Shown here in pieces: positions 26,737 to 36,383 of a stretch of 64,000 nt of DNA. Positions within the stretch are counted from its first letter, which is position 1. The number at the start of each line of letters is the position of its first letter. The notes under the pieces are model-generated. The model saw nothing but the letters and a program-made list of their open reading frames with translations. It did not search any database and was not told where the DNA came from. The translations under genes were made by a program, and so were the position numbers. Origin of the DNA: Bacteroidota bacterium (GTDB taxonomy: Bacteria; Bacteroidota; Bacteroidia; Chitinophagales; LD1); assembly GCA_947475165.1 (NCBI GenBank), contig CANJLD010000021.1, positions 1-64,000 of the forward strand, read 5' to 3'.

Positions 26737-28296
26737 TTAGTGACTCGCTTCACTCGCCATCTTCATCTCTTCGGCTGAAAGTTTTTTATTTCTCAAGGCA
26801 AAAATTATCGGAAACACCGCTAGCACCGCTACCGTAGAAAACAGAAACGCATCGGCATAAGAAAGCAAATACGCTTGCTTGCTTACCGTCATATCTAATA
26901 TTTGATAAGCCTGTTGTTGTGCGTTAGCAATAACCGCGAGTTTAGAACCAACGCCTTGAATCAGTGCCGTATTTCTTTCAATAAAATTGGCAGAGTCAGC
27001 AGTTATGTTGGTAATTAAATCGTTGCGATGAATGGCAAAACGTTGGGCGATGTAAGTATTCATAATAGCAATACCGAACGCGCCACCTAATTGGCGCATC
27101 ATATTGTTTAAGGCAACACCTTGCGGAATGTTTTTTGGAGAAAGACCAACCACAGCTTGATTGGTAAGCGTAACCGCCATCATCGAAATTCCTATAGTGC
27201 GAACCATCAGCGGAAAAAAGAAATCGCTCATGCCTACATTTATATTGGTGCGACTATAAAGCAACCAACCGTAAATCATAATAATGATAAAGCCTAGCGT
27301 TACGAAAATTTTTGGTGAATCTCCGGCCTGCAATCGCTTACCCACAATAGGCATTACTACAATAGAAGCCAACGCACTTGGCATTAGTGATTCACCAACC
27401 ATGGTTGGTGTAAAGCCCAACACACGTTGCAACAAAAGCGGATACACAAATACCGAAGTAAAAAGTGCAAAGCCCGAAACAAAAGTGAGTAGCGTAGTTA
27501 GCGTGAGGTTCGGGTCTTTGAACAAACGAATGTTTACTACCGGTTCATCTACCCGTAATTCCCAAATGATAAAGCCGATAACCGAAATAACGGTAAGCAC
27601 TGCGAAAATCTGAATACTTCTGTCGGCAAACCAATCGTTGGCTTCGCCTCTTTCTAAAACATATTGCAGCGAGCCGATACCGGTTGCCAGCAACATAATT
27701 CCAAGCCAATCAATACTCGGCTTGGTGGTATGATGTGCAGAATCTTCAATAAAGAAGTAAGTAAGTATACCGGCAAGAATACCGAACGGAATGTTGATGT
27801 TAAAGATAAGCGGCCATGCAAAGTGGTCAATAATCAATCCGCCTAAAGCAGGACCCATAGTTGGCCCCATTACAATCCCCACACCAAACATGGCCGAAGC
27901 AATACCGCGTTGAGAAGGCTCAAACGTATCGAACAAAATACTTTGCGAAGTAGAAAGCAATGCACCACCGCCAATACCTTGAATGAATCTCCAAAACACT
28001 AACTCCCACAGCGAAGAAGAGTTACCACACATGATAGATGCCAGCGTGAAAAGAATAATAGAGTAGAGGTAATAATTTTTGCGACCGAAGTATTGCGCCA
28101 GAAAGCCGGTCATGGGAATGATAATCACATTCGCAATGGCGTAAGCTGTAATTACCCAGCTTACATCTTCAATAGTTGCCCCCAGATTTCCTGCCACATT
28201 CGTCAACGCCACATTCACAATGGAAGTATCTATCAACTCCATAATGGCAGCCGAGATAGTGGTGAAAACAATTATTATTTTTGCGAAACTTTTCAT
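26737..28296 (-). CDS. EmrB/QacA-type drug efflux MFS transporter (DHA2 family)
   Basis: The 519-residue protein has about fourteen membrane segments, typical of the DHA2 drug:H+ antiporters. Helix 1 carries the acidic MELIDTSIVNVAL motif. Motif A appears as GFLAQYFGRKN, and motif C as GVGIVMGPTMGPALGG. It is the inner-membrane engine of the pump and lies between the periplasmic adaptor and the outer-membrane protein genes. Substrates are unknown; homologues export hydrophobic uncouplers or antibiotics. Confidence 0.92.
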   Translation of the reverse strand: MKSFAKIIIVFTTISAAIMELIDTSIVNVALTNVAGNLGATIEDVSWVITAYAIANVIIIPMTGFLAQYFGRKNYYLYSIILFTLASIMCGNSSSLWELVFWRFIQGIGGGALLSTSQSILFDTFEPSQRGIASAMFGVGIVMGPTMGPALGGLIIDHFAWPLIFNINIPFGILAGILTYFFIEDSAHHTTKPSIDWLGIMLLATGIGSLQYVLERGEANDWFADRSIQIFAVLTVISVIGFIIWELRVDEPVVNIRLFKDPNLTLTTLLTFVSGFALFTSVFVYPLLLQRVLGFTPTMVGESLMPSALASIVVMPIVGKRLQAGDSPKIFVTLGFIIIMIYGWLLYSRTNINVGMSDFFFPLMVRTIGISMMAVTLTNQAVVGLSPKNIPQGVALNNMMRQLGGAFGIAIMNTYIAQRFAIHRNDLITNITADSANFIERNTALIQGVGSKLAVIANAQQQAYQILDMTVSKQAYLLSYADAFLFSTVAVLAVFPIIFALRNKKLSAEEMKMASEASH

Positions 28297-28334
28297 CAGT
28301 CCTTCTTTGAACTTTGAATTTTGATTTTTTGAAC

Positions 28335-29378
28335 TTAATAAGCTACCGAAACTTCTACACTCATACCCGCACGTAACAAACCCTTATACTTCTCTGCATT
28401 TTCAATTTCAATTTTTACCGGAACGCGCTGTGTTACTTTCACAAAGTTACCAGTAGCATTATCTGGTGGAAGAAGAGAAAACTTTGCACCGGTAGCATCG
28501 CTGATAGAAACAATCTTCCCTTTAATAGGCTCATCTTTATAAGCATCCATTTTAATTTCTACTTCACCACCAAGTTTTACTCGACTCAATTGTGTTTCTT
28601 TAAAGTTGGCTACTATCCAAAACTCTTTATCGTTTATGATAGTAAAGAGCGGAGTTCCTGCCTGAACAAACTGCCCTGCATCAATATTGCGCTTACCTAT
28701 TTTACCATCGCTGGTTGAATAGATTTTCGTGTAACTCAACTTCAATTTTTGCTGTTCAATACGCGCTTTCTTCACTGCAATCTGCGCTTCAGCCTTTCTA
28801 AGCGTTGCATCACTCACACCAATTCTCGATTGCGCAACTGCTACATCATTCTTAGTCACTTCATATTGCTTGTTGGCTATATCCAAATTCGCTTTGCTGT
28901 CATCAAATTGCTTTTGAGTAATGGCACCGTCTTTAAATAAGTTTTGGTCGCGCTCAAAATCGTGCTGGGCTTTTTCCTTTCTACTTAATACAACATCAAG
29001 ATTTGATTTGGCAGAAGTTACCGAAGCACTTGTGTTAGTAATTGAAGCGTGTGCGTTTTCAATATCTGTTTGCGCCTGCACCAGGTCAGCTTCCATTTCT
29101 TCTAATTGCAAAGCCAATTCGCTGTCATCAATTTCTGCCAACAATGAATCCTTCTTTACTAAAGAGTAATCTTCCACATGCAATGTTTTAATATAACCAG
29201 CTACGCGCGGAAGAATTGGAACAAAGCGCGCTTCTACCTGTGCATTGTCGGTGGTTTCGTGGTGCATTTCATAGTTTATCTTTTTATAGCCGAAGAAAGC
29301 GGCTACAAGAAGTAGGGTGATTAAAATCACTCTCACAATAATTGTTTTAGGAGTTGTTTTGCTAGCTGTTTCTGACAT
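28335..29378 (-). CDS. EmrA-type HlyD family membrane fusion protein
   Basis: The 347-residue adaptor has one N-terminal membrane helix (residues 13-28), a split lipoyl/biotinyl-like domain (VAGYIKTLHVEDYSLVKKDS then LLAEIDDSEL), a long coiled-coil hairpin (about 90-205) and a beta-barrel domain with DGKIGKRNIDAGQFVQAGTP. ETTDNAQVEA before the lipoyl half is the EmrA hallmark. It is the first gene of the efflux operon and starts 122 bases from the divergent MarR gene, across the palindromic operator. Confidence 0.92.
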   Translation of the reverse strand: MSETASKTTPKTIIVRVILITLLLVAAFFGYKKINYEMHHETTDNAQVEARFVPILPRVAGYIKTLHVEDYSLVKKDSLLAEIDDSELALQLEEMEADLVQAQTDIENAHASITNTSASVTSAKSNLDVVLSRKEKAQHDFERDQNLFKDGAITQKQFDDSKANLDIANKQYEVTKNDVAVAQSRIGVSDATLRKAEAQIAVKKARIEQQKLKLSYTKIYSTSDGKIGKRNIDAGQFVQAGTPLFTIINDKEFWIVANFKETQLSRVKLGGEVEIKMDAYKDEPIKGKIVSISDATGAKFSLLPPDNATGNFVKVTQRVPVKIEIENAEKYKGLLRAGMSVEVSVAY

Positions 29379-29397
29379 GGCTTTTTATTTTACGGTG

Positions 29398-29428
29398 CAA
29401 TAGTAAACCAAGTTGACCAAATAGACAA
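29398..29428 (-). promoter_or_regulatory. Candidate promoter of the efflux operon
   Basis: On the complement, TTG (29426-29428) is followed by 20 bases and TACTATTG (29398-29405), one mismatch from TAnnTTTG. The predicted transcript starts near 29393, about 15 bases before the adaptor ATG. Its -33 element is inside the left arm of the palindromic operator. Confidence 0.45.
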
Positions 29429-29443
29429 TAGGGTTGTCTATTT
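29419..29443. promoter_or_regulatory. Palindromic operator of the MarR regulator
   Basis: AAATAGACAA (29419-29428) and TTGTCTATTT (29434-29443) form a perfect 10-bp inverted repeat with a five-base spacer, the size and symmetry expected for a MarR dimer. It lies between the divergent regulator and efflux genes. Both arms begin TTG on the strand facing away from the centre, so each can supply a -33 element, and binding would block outward transcription. Confidence 0.65.
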
Positions 29444-29460
29444 ATTTTTTAATAGTTATG

Positions 29461-29492
29461 TTTGCCGCTCGAAACGGAGAAAACTATATTTG
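29461..29492 (+). promoter_or_regulatory. Candidate promoter of the MarR gene
   Basis: TTTG (29461-29464), 20 bases, TATATTTG (29485-29492) matches the Bacteroidota consensus exactly and ends seven bases before the ATG at 29500. A second, overlapping candidate uses TTG at 29434 in the operator and TATGTTTG at 29457-29464, also with 20-base spacing; that one would be directly covered by bound repressor. Confidence 0.5.
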
Positions 29493-29499
29493 AACCGAC

Positions 29500-29997
29500 A
29501 TGTTAGATAAGCGAACTAAAGCCAAGTTAGATAGCCACATAGCTACACGTAAACGCAACATTACGCGCGGCTTTTATATTGTACAACGATATATTAACGA
29601 ATGGGCGCTTAACAGATGGAAAGAAGACGGCTGGGACAATATCCGCCCCGACCATTTGCGTTTGATTAGTATTATCAGCACAGAGCAATTAAACATTAAC
29701 GAACTTTCGAAGCGAGCACGGGTAAGCAAACAAGCCATGAGCAAAATGGTGAACGATTTAATTTCAAAAAAATTTATTGCTTTTGAAACCGACCCAAGCG
29801 ATTCGCGCTCTAAAATTATTTCTATTACAAAAGATGGTGTAGAGTTTATGGAATACTTTAAAGGATGCTCTAAAGTGGTGGAGAAGAAATTTGAAGATAT
29901 TATAGGCACCAAGAAGACACAGCAACTGATTGATATTCTCGCTGAACTTACCGAAGGAATTTTGGAAGAAGAGAAGAAAGAATTGGAGAAGAGATAA
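29500..29997 (+). CDS. MarR family transcriptional regulator of the efflux operon
   Basis: A 165-residue winged-helix protein. The recognition region is LNINELSKRARVSKQAMSKM (residues 66-85) and the wing contains FETDPSDSRSKIISITKDG, the DxRxxxxxLT motif of the MarR family in the form DSRSKIISIT. Helices at both ends form the dimer. It is divergent from the EmrA/EmrB/TolC operon and a perfect 25-bp palindrome separates them, so it very likely represses the pump and is released by a pump substrate. Confidence 0.88.
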   Translation: MLDKRTKAKLDSHIATRKRNITRGFYIVQRYINEWALNRWKEDGWDNIRPDHLRLISIISTEQLNINELSKRARVSKQAMSKMVNDLISKKFIAFETDPSDSRSKIISITKDGVEFMEYFKGCSKVVEKKFEDIIGTKKTQQLIDILAELTEGILEEEKKELEKR

Positions 29998-30528
29998 CTA
30001 CTTCACCGCAATAAGAGTTCTGTCAATTTGTTTTTTGTGACGTTTGTAATGTACGCCAAAGAACTGTACCATGTGATGCAAATTCATTTTGCCAGCAATG
30101 GCGTGTTTCCATAACGTTTTGTTTACTTCTTCATCGCTTAGCTTTTGCAATACCTGCAAAGTTTGATTTCGAACATCGCTCCATTTAGTTTCTAAAGCAG
30201 CTAATGATTGATAACCCATTTTTGGTTCAACAATTTCCGGTGCTTTAAATTTTATATTGAAGGTGAAAACAATTTGCACCAACAACCAACGGTATTTACT
30301 CTTGAGCGTTTCCGTATTTTCTTTAGATGTATCTTGAATTTTCTTCGAAAGATATTTCAGCGACATTTCTTCGGCTGTAATTAAATGGGCGATGACTTCC
30401 GCCACACTCCACTTTTCTGGCGAAGGTTTTTTGTTGATGATATCATCGCTGTAGTTCTTCAATTCATTGAAAAGATTTTTGCGCTCTTCTTCTAATTGAA
30501 GGAATTGTTTTTCGAGTTGGGTGTTCAT
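29998..30528 (-). CDS. DinB-like four-helix protein
   Basis: The 176-residue protein begins MNTQLEKQFLQLEEERKNLF and shows the DinB/YfiT pattern: PSPEKWSVAEVIAHLITAEE in the first half and LHHMVQFFGVHYKRHKKQI near the C-terminus, with candidate metal-binding histidines in HLITAEE and the terminal HYKRH. Such proteins often act as metal-dependent thiol transferases (bacillithiol or similar) or remain uncharacterised. The frame is open to 30621, but those residues do not look like the family. Its stop codon abuts that of the MarR gene, convergently. Confidence 0.78.
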   Translation of the reverse strand: MNTQLEKQFLQLEEERKNLFNELKNYSDDIINKKPSPEKWSVAEVIAHLITAEEMSLKYLSKKIQDTSKENTETLKSKYRWLLVQIVFTFNIKFKAPEIVEPKMGYQSLAALETKWSDVRNQTLQVLQKLSDEEVNKTLWKHAIAGKMNLHHMVQFFGVHYKRHKKQIDRTLIAVK

Positions 30529-30750
30529 GTGGTGGTGTTTAGAACAAATGAAAGTGTTCTTTATCGAACAAGGTTTGATATGCGCGGTAGGAACAATCGA
30601 CAAATGAATATTGTCAATCAATAGAGATTGTAATTACATTTATACTATGGCAAATTTTTATTTTCATTAATAACATTGATTTAAACCAGTGTAATTTCCG
30701 CAAACAAAACTCTTTAGTTTTATTTGACTTACACTAACAAAACTACCGCT

Positions 30751-32232
30751 ATGAAAAAAAGCTTTACCCTTTCTCCTCTGTTATTCTTCGCTCTTCTTTT
30801 CGTAACTCTAAGCAGCTATGCACAAACACAAAAAGGTACCGATATAAACGGCACGAGTGTAAATGACGGCTTAGGCAATTCGGTAAGTATGCCCAATGCC
30901 AATACTATTGCCATTGGTGCTCCTACCGAACTTGGAACACAAGCTACAGGTTCGGTAAAAATTTATACCTGGAACGGAAGCGCATGGGTGCAGAAAGGTT
31001 CTACCCTTACCGGTGAGGCAATAGGCGACCGCTTTGGCTGGAAGGTAAGTATGCCCGATGTAAATACCATAGCTGTTGGCGGAATTACTAATTCGGGAGC
31101 AGCTCAGTATGCAGGCCACGCAAGAATTTTTAGTTGGAACGGTAGTGCATGGGTGCAGAAAGGTGCCGATATTGATGGAGAAGCTTTATATGATTTTTTT
31201 GGTGCTTCTATCAGTATGCCTGATGCCAATACTGTAGCCATTGGTTCGCAAAACCACAGCACGGCAAATGTAGATGCTGCAGGGCATGTAAAAATCTATA
31301 CATGGAACGGAAGCGCGTGGGTGCAAAAAGGCACTGCTATTGAAGGCAGTAACGATTACGACCTGCTGGGCTCTGCCGTAATTATGCCTGATGCTAATAC
31401 GGTAGGCGTAGGCGCACCCGGAGATTATACTCAGGGAGCTCAAAACGGTTTTGCGGCTGTTTATACCTGGAGCGGTACCGCATGGGTACAGAAAGGAACA
31501 AATATTGAAGGCGTTGTAGCGGAAGATAATTGCGGATACGCGATAAGTATGCCCGATGCCAATACTATAGCCGTAGGTGCTATTGGTGAGGATGCTAACG
31601 GTCCGGAGTCCGGTCAGGTGAGGGTTTTTGGCTGGAATGGCACTGCTTGGGTGCAAAGAGGTTCCGATATTTTTGGTGATGGAGCAGATGACCGCATGGG
31701 CTATTCGGTAAGTATGCCCGATGCCAACACACTGGCAGTTGGGGCACCGCAGAATGATAATAACGGAGCAGATGCAGGGCAGGTAAGCGTATATACCTGG
31801 ACCGGCACCGGCTGGTTGCTGAAAGGAACTAGCATTGGTGGCGAAGCAGGCGGTGATAACATGGGCGGTGCAGTAAGCATGCCCGATGCCAATACTATTG
31901 GTATAGGAGCGCCCAAGAATGATGGTGGCGCCACCGATGGCGGGCAGACAAGGGTTTATGCTTTTGGTTCGGTAAGTATTCAGAAAACTCTGTTGGATAA
32001 TATATCGGTTTATCCGAACCCTGCTGTTAAACAGGTTACTATTGATTTGGGGCAAACCTTTAATGATGTAACTGTTACATTAGCCAATACATTAGGGCAA
32101 GAGGTAAGCAAGCATGAGTTAAACACCACTACAAAATTCACCATTTCTATAAATGACGAACCGGGTATTTACTTTGTAATCGTTACATCGGGTAGTATGG
32201 CTCTGGTAAGAACCAAGGTGTTGAAGCAATAG
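30751..32232 (+). CDS. T9SS-secreted FG-GAP-like repeat protein
   Basis: The 493-residue protein has a signal peptide (LFVTLSSYAQ), about seven repeats of some 57 residues and a T9SS sorting domain (YPNPAVKQVTIDLG, LGQEVSKHEL, GIYFVIVTSG). Each repeat reads roughly G-x-x-x-G-x-x-V-S-M-P-D-A-N-T-I-A-V-G-A followed by V-x-V-Y-T-W-N-G-x-x-W-V-Q-K-G, as in FG-GAP/integrin-alpha beta-propeller blades. SMPDANT is encoded by almost identical DNA in each repeat. It is probably a surface or secreted adhesin-like propeller; the ligand is unknown. Confidence 0.82.
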   Translation: MKKSFTLSPLLFFALLFVTLSSYAQTQKGTDINGTSVNDGLGNSVSMPNANTIAIGAPTELGTQATGSVKIYTWNGSAWVQKGSTLTGEAIGDRFGWKVSMPDVNTIAVGGITNSGAAQYAGHARIFSWNGSAWVQKGADIDGEALYDFFGASISMPDANTVAIGSQNHSTANVDAAGHVKIYTWNGSAWVQKGTAIEGSNDYDLLGSAVIMPDANTVGVGAPGDYTQGAQNGFAAVYTWSGTAWVQKGTNIEGVVAEDNCGYAISMPDANTIAVGAIGEDANGPESGQVRVFGWNGTAWVQRGSDIFGDGADDRMGYSVSMPDANTLAVGAPQNDNNGADAGQVSVYTWTGTGWLLKGTSIGGEAGGDNMGGAVSMPDANTIGIGAPKNDGGATDGGQTRVYAFGSVSIQKTLLDNISVYPNPAVKQVTIDLGQTFNDVTVTLANTLGQEVSKHELNTTTKFTISINDEPGIYFVIVTSGSMALVRTKVLKQ

Positions 32233-32266
32233 AATTCTCGAATTCGGAAATTTAAAAATGAGACAG

Positions 32267-32300
32267 AAAGAAAAACCCGCTTTAAAGCGGGTTTTTCTTT
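32267..32300. terminator. Bidirectional terminator between the FG-GAP and guaB genes
   Basis: A perfect 34-base palindrome with core CCCGCTTTAAAGCGGG flanked by A and T runs lies between two convergent genes. It can stop transcription from both sides. Confidence 0.88.
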
Positions 32301-33824
<1,524 letters not shown>

Positions 33825-33933
33825 CTAAATCCCTCTCCGAGGCAGAGGGACTTGAACAGCCGGTGCATACAACAGAATGTTTTATGTTCGCGGCACTCCC
33901 GAAATAAATTCGGGATGAAACAAAATTCCACAA

Positions 33934-34869
33934 ATGAAAAAACTGGGTCTTGCGCTATTGATAATTGTTACGCTGGCTATTCTTATTCCGTTCAGTATTT
34001 TTTATCTGCAACCGGATATGCTTATTTCGAAAGAACAGGCTAAAAGCGAATTGAGTTCTCCATCTTCTCATTTCTTAACCTGGCGCGGTGCCGAAATTCA
34101 TTATACCGATGAAGGAACCGGTTTCCCTTTGTTGATGATTCACGGGTTTGGTGGCGCATACACCAACTTCAGCAAGTTATCAGCTATTATGAAAAGCGAT
34201 TACCGCGTTATCCGTGTCGATTTGCCGGGCTTTGGTCTTTCCGATTTTCCTGAAGTTTCACCAAACGAAAATTATCTGGAAGATTACCGCGAGTATCTTT
34301 CATTTATTCTTGACACGCTTCATCTCGATTCAGTTTATGTTATTGGAAACAGTATGGGTGGAGCAGTAACATGGATGGCAGCCGTTGACCATCCAGATAA
34401 AGTTAAAAAGATTGTATTGCTTGACCCTGCCGGTTACGATTCAGAAAAAGTAGCAGGCAAATTGGCCATGTTTAAATTTAAATCGGTGCGCGGAATTTTT
34501 GAAAAAGGCATGCCACTGTTTATGAGCTGGCAGGGAATACGCAAAGCATATTTTAAAGATGAGCAGATTGAGGACTCAATGGTTATCCGCAATAATAAGT
34601 TTACGAACCGGCAAGGGAATATACGCCATATGCTTAACCTGGCACTCAGCAACCAGTTTCCCGATACTGCACTCATACAAAAAGTGCAATGCCCTACTTT
34701 AATTGTGTGGGGAACGGAAGATGAAATTATTCCGCTGGCACATGCCGAGCGTTTTCACCGCGATATTAAAGGTAGTCAACTTGCCATTATTGAACAATGC
34801 GGACATTGCCCCATGATGGAAGAACCGGTGAAGACAAAAGAGCTATCTGAGAAATTTTTTAGAGAATGA
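33934..34869 (+). CDS. Alpha/beta hydrolase
   Basis: A 311-residue protein with an N-terminal hydrophobic anchor (residues 4-24), then an alpha/beta hydrolase fold: oxyanion HGFGG at 70-74, nucleophile S140 in GNSMGG, acid D263 in WGTEDEIIP and base H291 in EQCGHCPMMEEP. The fold resembles epoxide-hydrolase or haloperoxidase-like esterases; substrate unknown. Its TGA overlaps the ATG of the cellulase gene (ATGA), so the two are translationally coupled. An inverted repeat TCCCGAA/TTCGGGA (33897-33915) lies just before the start. Confidence 0.85.
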   Translation: MKKLGLALLIIVTLAILIPFSIFYLQPDMLISKEQAKSELSSPSSHFLTWRGAEIHYTDEGTGFPLLMIHGFGGAYTNFSKLSAIMKSDYRVIRVDLPGFGLSDFPEVSPNENYLEDYREYLSFILDTLHLDSVYVIGNSMGGAVTWMAAVDHPDKVKKIVLLDPAGYDSEKVAGKLAMFKFKSVRGIFEKGMPLFMSWQGIRKAYFKDEQIEDSMVIRNNKFTNRQGNIRHMLNLALSNQFPDTALIQKVQCPTLIVWGTEDEIIPLAHAERFHRDIKGSQLAIIEQCGHCPMMEEPVKTKELSEKFFRE

Positions 34870-36170
34870 TGAAAAACATCTTACTTCTTTTCTGTTTTCT
34901 CTTTACCGCTCAGATAATTTCGGCACAATCTGTTGCACAACAGCGTTGCGATAGGTTTGAAAAAGGAATGAACCTTTCTAATTGGCTGGAAGCCTATTGG
35001 CAACCCGGTTACCCTACTGCTAATGGTTATACGCGCGATGATTTGGTAAAGATGAAAGATGCAGGATTAAAATCCATTCGCTTGCCCATTGGTTTTGCTT
35101 CTGTAACTGATACGCTTGCTCCTTACAATGTTGATACTGCTCATGCTTTGTTTGCGCGAATTGATTCGGTGATTAGTTGGTGCGATGAACTGAATTTGAA
35201 TTTGATTATTGACAACCACCACAACTGGGATATTTTTAATCAGAACTGGCGAAATAAAATTGACCGGTTCTCACACATGTGGAGTGTGGTATCTGCGCAT
35301 TATAAATATTTAGACCCGGAGCGCTACACTTTTGAGTTGTTGAATGAACCGGCATTTGGCATTGCACTCGATTCGCTGAACATTGTTTTTAATCACGCTA
35401 TTGATTCTATCCGTCAGCATACTGCGGCACACTCTCTTATTGTAAGCCCGAACTTTTCGAGCAACGGTGCTGCGTTTGCTCCGCTTACTCCGCTTGCTGA
35501 TACTAATTTAATTTACACCTGGCACAGTTACGACCCGTATCAATTCACGCATCAGGGGTTTAGTTGGGCGCAGCCGCCTATGCCCAATCCGGAAAGCTTC
35601 CCCGGTTCTTATGATGCCGGTTTATATAATGCCTGGAACACGGTTGTTAGCTGGAAGAATACTTACAACAAACCTGTTTTTTTGGGCGAGTTTGGCACCG
35701 GTAAATTTGGTGATGATGTGAGCCGGTGTAACTGGCTAAATGTTTTCGGCAGTAAGATTGATTCGTTCGGCATGTCGTGGTTTTATTGGGATTGGCGGTG
35801 GGATTTTTCGCTCTTCAACTCCAACGTAATTTCGGAAGACAGTGTAATACCCTGCTTTAAACACACGCTGCATTTGTATGGCGATACTTTAGTTTCTGCT
35901 GTAAATAATTTGAATGCCGGAGAATTACAATTGCAGTTGTTCCCTAATCCTGCATCGGCTACCACCGGTTGCAATTTAGTGGTGAGCAGTTCCGAAGGAA
36001 CTACTGTTACCGTTTATGATGTTACCGGCCGCAAAATATTTCACGAAATGTTTTACCGGCAAACAACCTTACCGGTGCAGTTATTTAACAGCGGTATTTA
36101 TTTGGTGAATATCAGCTATTGGCAGGGCAACCAGCAACGGCAGGAGAGGAGGAAACTGGTGATAGAATAG
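34866..36170 (+). CDS. GH5 family endoglucanase-like protein with T9SS sorting domain
   Basis: The 434-residue secreted enzyme has a signal peptide (LLLFCFLFTAQIISAQ), a GH5 (cellulase) barrel and a C-terminal T9SS domain. The acid/base is E161 in LLNEPAFG, the nucleophile E275 in KPVFLGEFGTG, and DNHHNWD (116-122) is the usual substrate-site motif. The sorting domain has LFPNPAS, VYDVTGRKIFHE and SGIYLVNI. It likely cleaves beta-1,4-glucans or mannans outside the cell. The gene overlaps the hydrolase gene by four bases. Confidence 0.9.
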   Translation: MMKNILLLFCFLFTAQIISAQSVAQQRCDRFEKGMNLSNWLEAYWQPGYPTANGYTRDDLVKMKDAGLKSIRLPIGFASVTDTLAPYNVDTAHALFARIDSVISWCDELNLNLIIDNHHNWDIFNQNWRNKIDRFSHMWSVVSAHYKYLDPERYTFELLNEPAFGIALDSLNIVFNHAIDSIRQHTAAHSLIVSPNFSSNGAAFAPLTPLADTNLIYTWHSYDPYQFTHQGFSWAQPPMPNPESFPGSYDAGLYNAWNTVVSWKNTYNKPVFLGEFGTGKFGDDVSRCNWLNVFGSKIDSFGMSWFYWDWRWDFSLFNSNVISEDSVIPCFKHTLHLYGDTLVSAVNNLNAGELQLQLFPNPASATTGCNLVVSSSEGTTVTVYDVTGRKIFHEMFYRQTTLPVQLFNSGIYLVNISYWQGNQQRQERRKLVIE

Positions 36171-36196
36171 CCCTTCAATTGCTGCTTGTTTCAGTT

Positions 36197-36295
36197 TTAC
36201 ATCTTCACAAACATCTTCCGCGCTATGGCATCATTGGTCTTCAATTCTATAAAGTAAATGCCGGAGGTAAGTGTGCTTACGTCAACCTGTAACCC
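36197..36295 (-). pseudogene. Orphan remnant of a T9SS C-terminal sorting domain
   Basis: On the complement, the sequence from about 36295 down to a TAA at 36197-36199 encodes LQVDVSTLTSGIYFIELKTN followed by DAIARKMFVKM, a textbook T9SS type A domain end. Upstream the frame runs into a perfect 13-bp inverted repeat (36291-36323) and reaches a stop at 36341-36343, with no start codon or secreted protein attached. It is therefore the 3' stub of a lost cargo gene, convergent to the cellulase gene. Confidence 0.7.
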
Positions 36296-36323
36296 CGAAA
36301 GGGCTTCGAACCCTTTCGGGGTT
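36291..36323. repeat. Perfect 13-bp inverted repeat
   Basis: AACCCCGAAAGGG pairs with CCCTTTCGGGGTT around CTTCGAA. It is terminator-like (GC-rich core) and marks the break point of the T9SS-domain remnant. Confidence 0.7.
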
Positions 36324-36355
36324 GGTTTAGTTTTGCCAAATCATTGTTATGTCAC

Positions 36356-36379
36356 GAAAAATAATTGCAATTATTTTTC
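36356..36379. repeat. Perfect 24-bp AT-rich palindrome
   Basis: GAAAAATAATTG is followed directly by its own reverse complement. It ends four bases before the first unit of the 21-bp repeat array. Confidence 0.75.
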
Positions 36380-36383
36380 AAAT

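Noticed and set aside
31186-32055. A 289-codon antisense frame under the FG-GAP-like gene
   Set aside because: It mirrors the DNA repeats of the real gene; the product is repetitive with no signal or domain.
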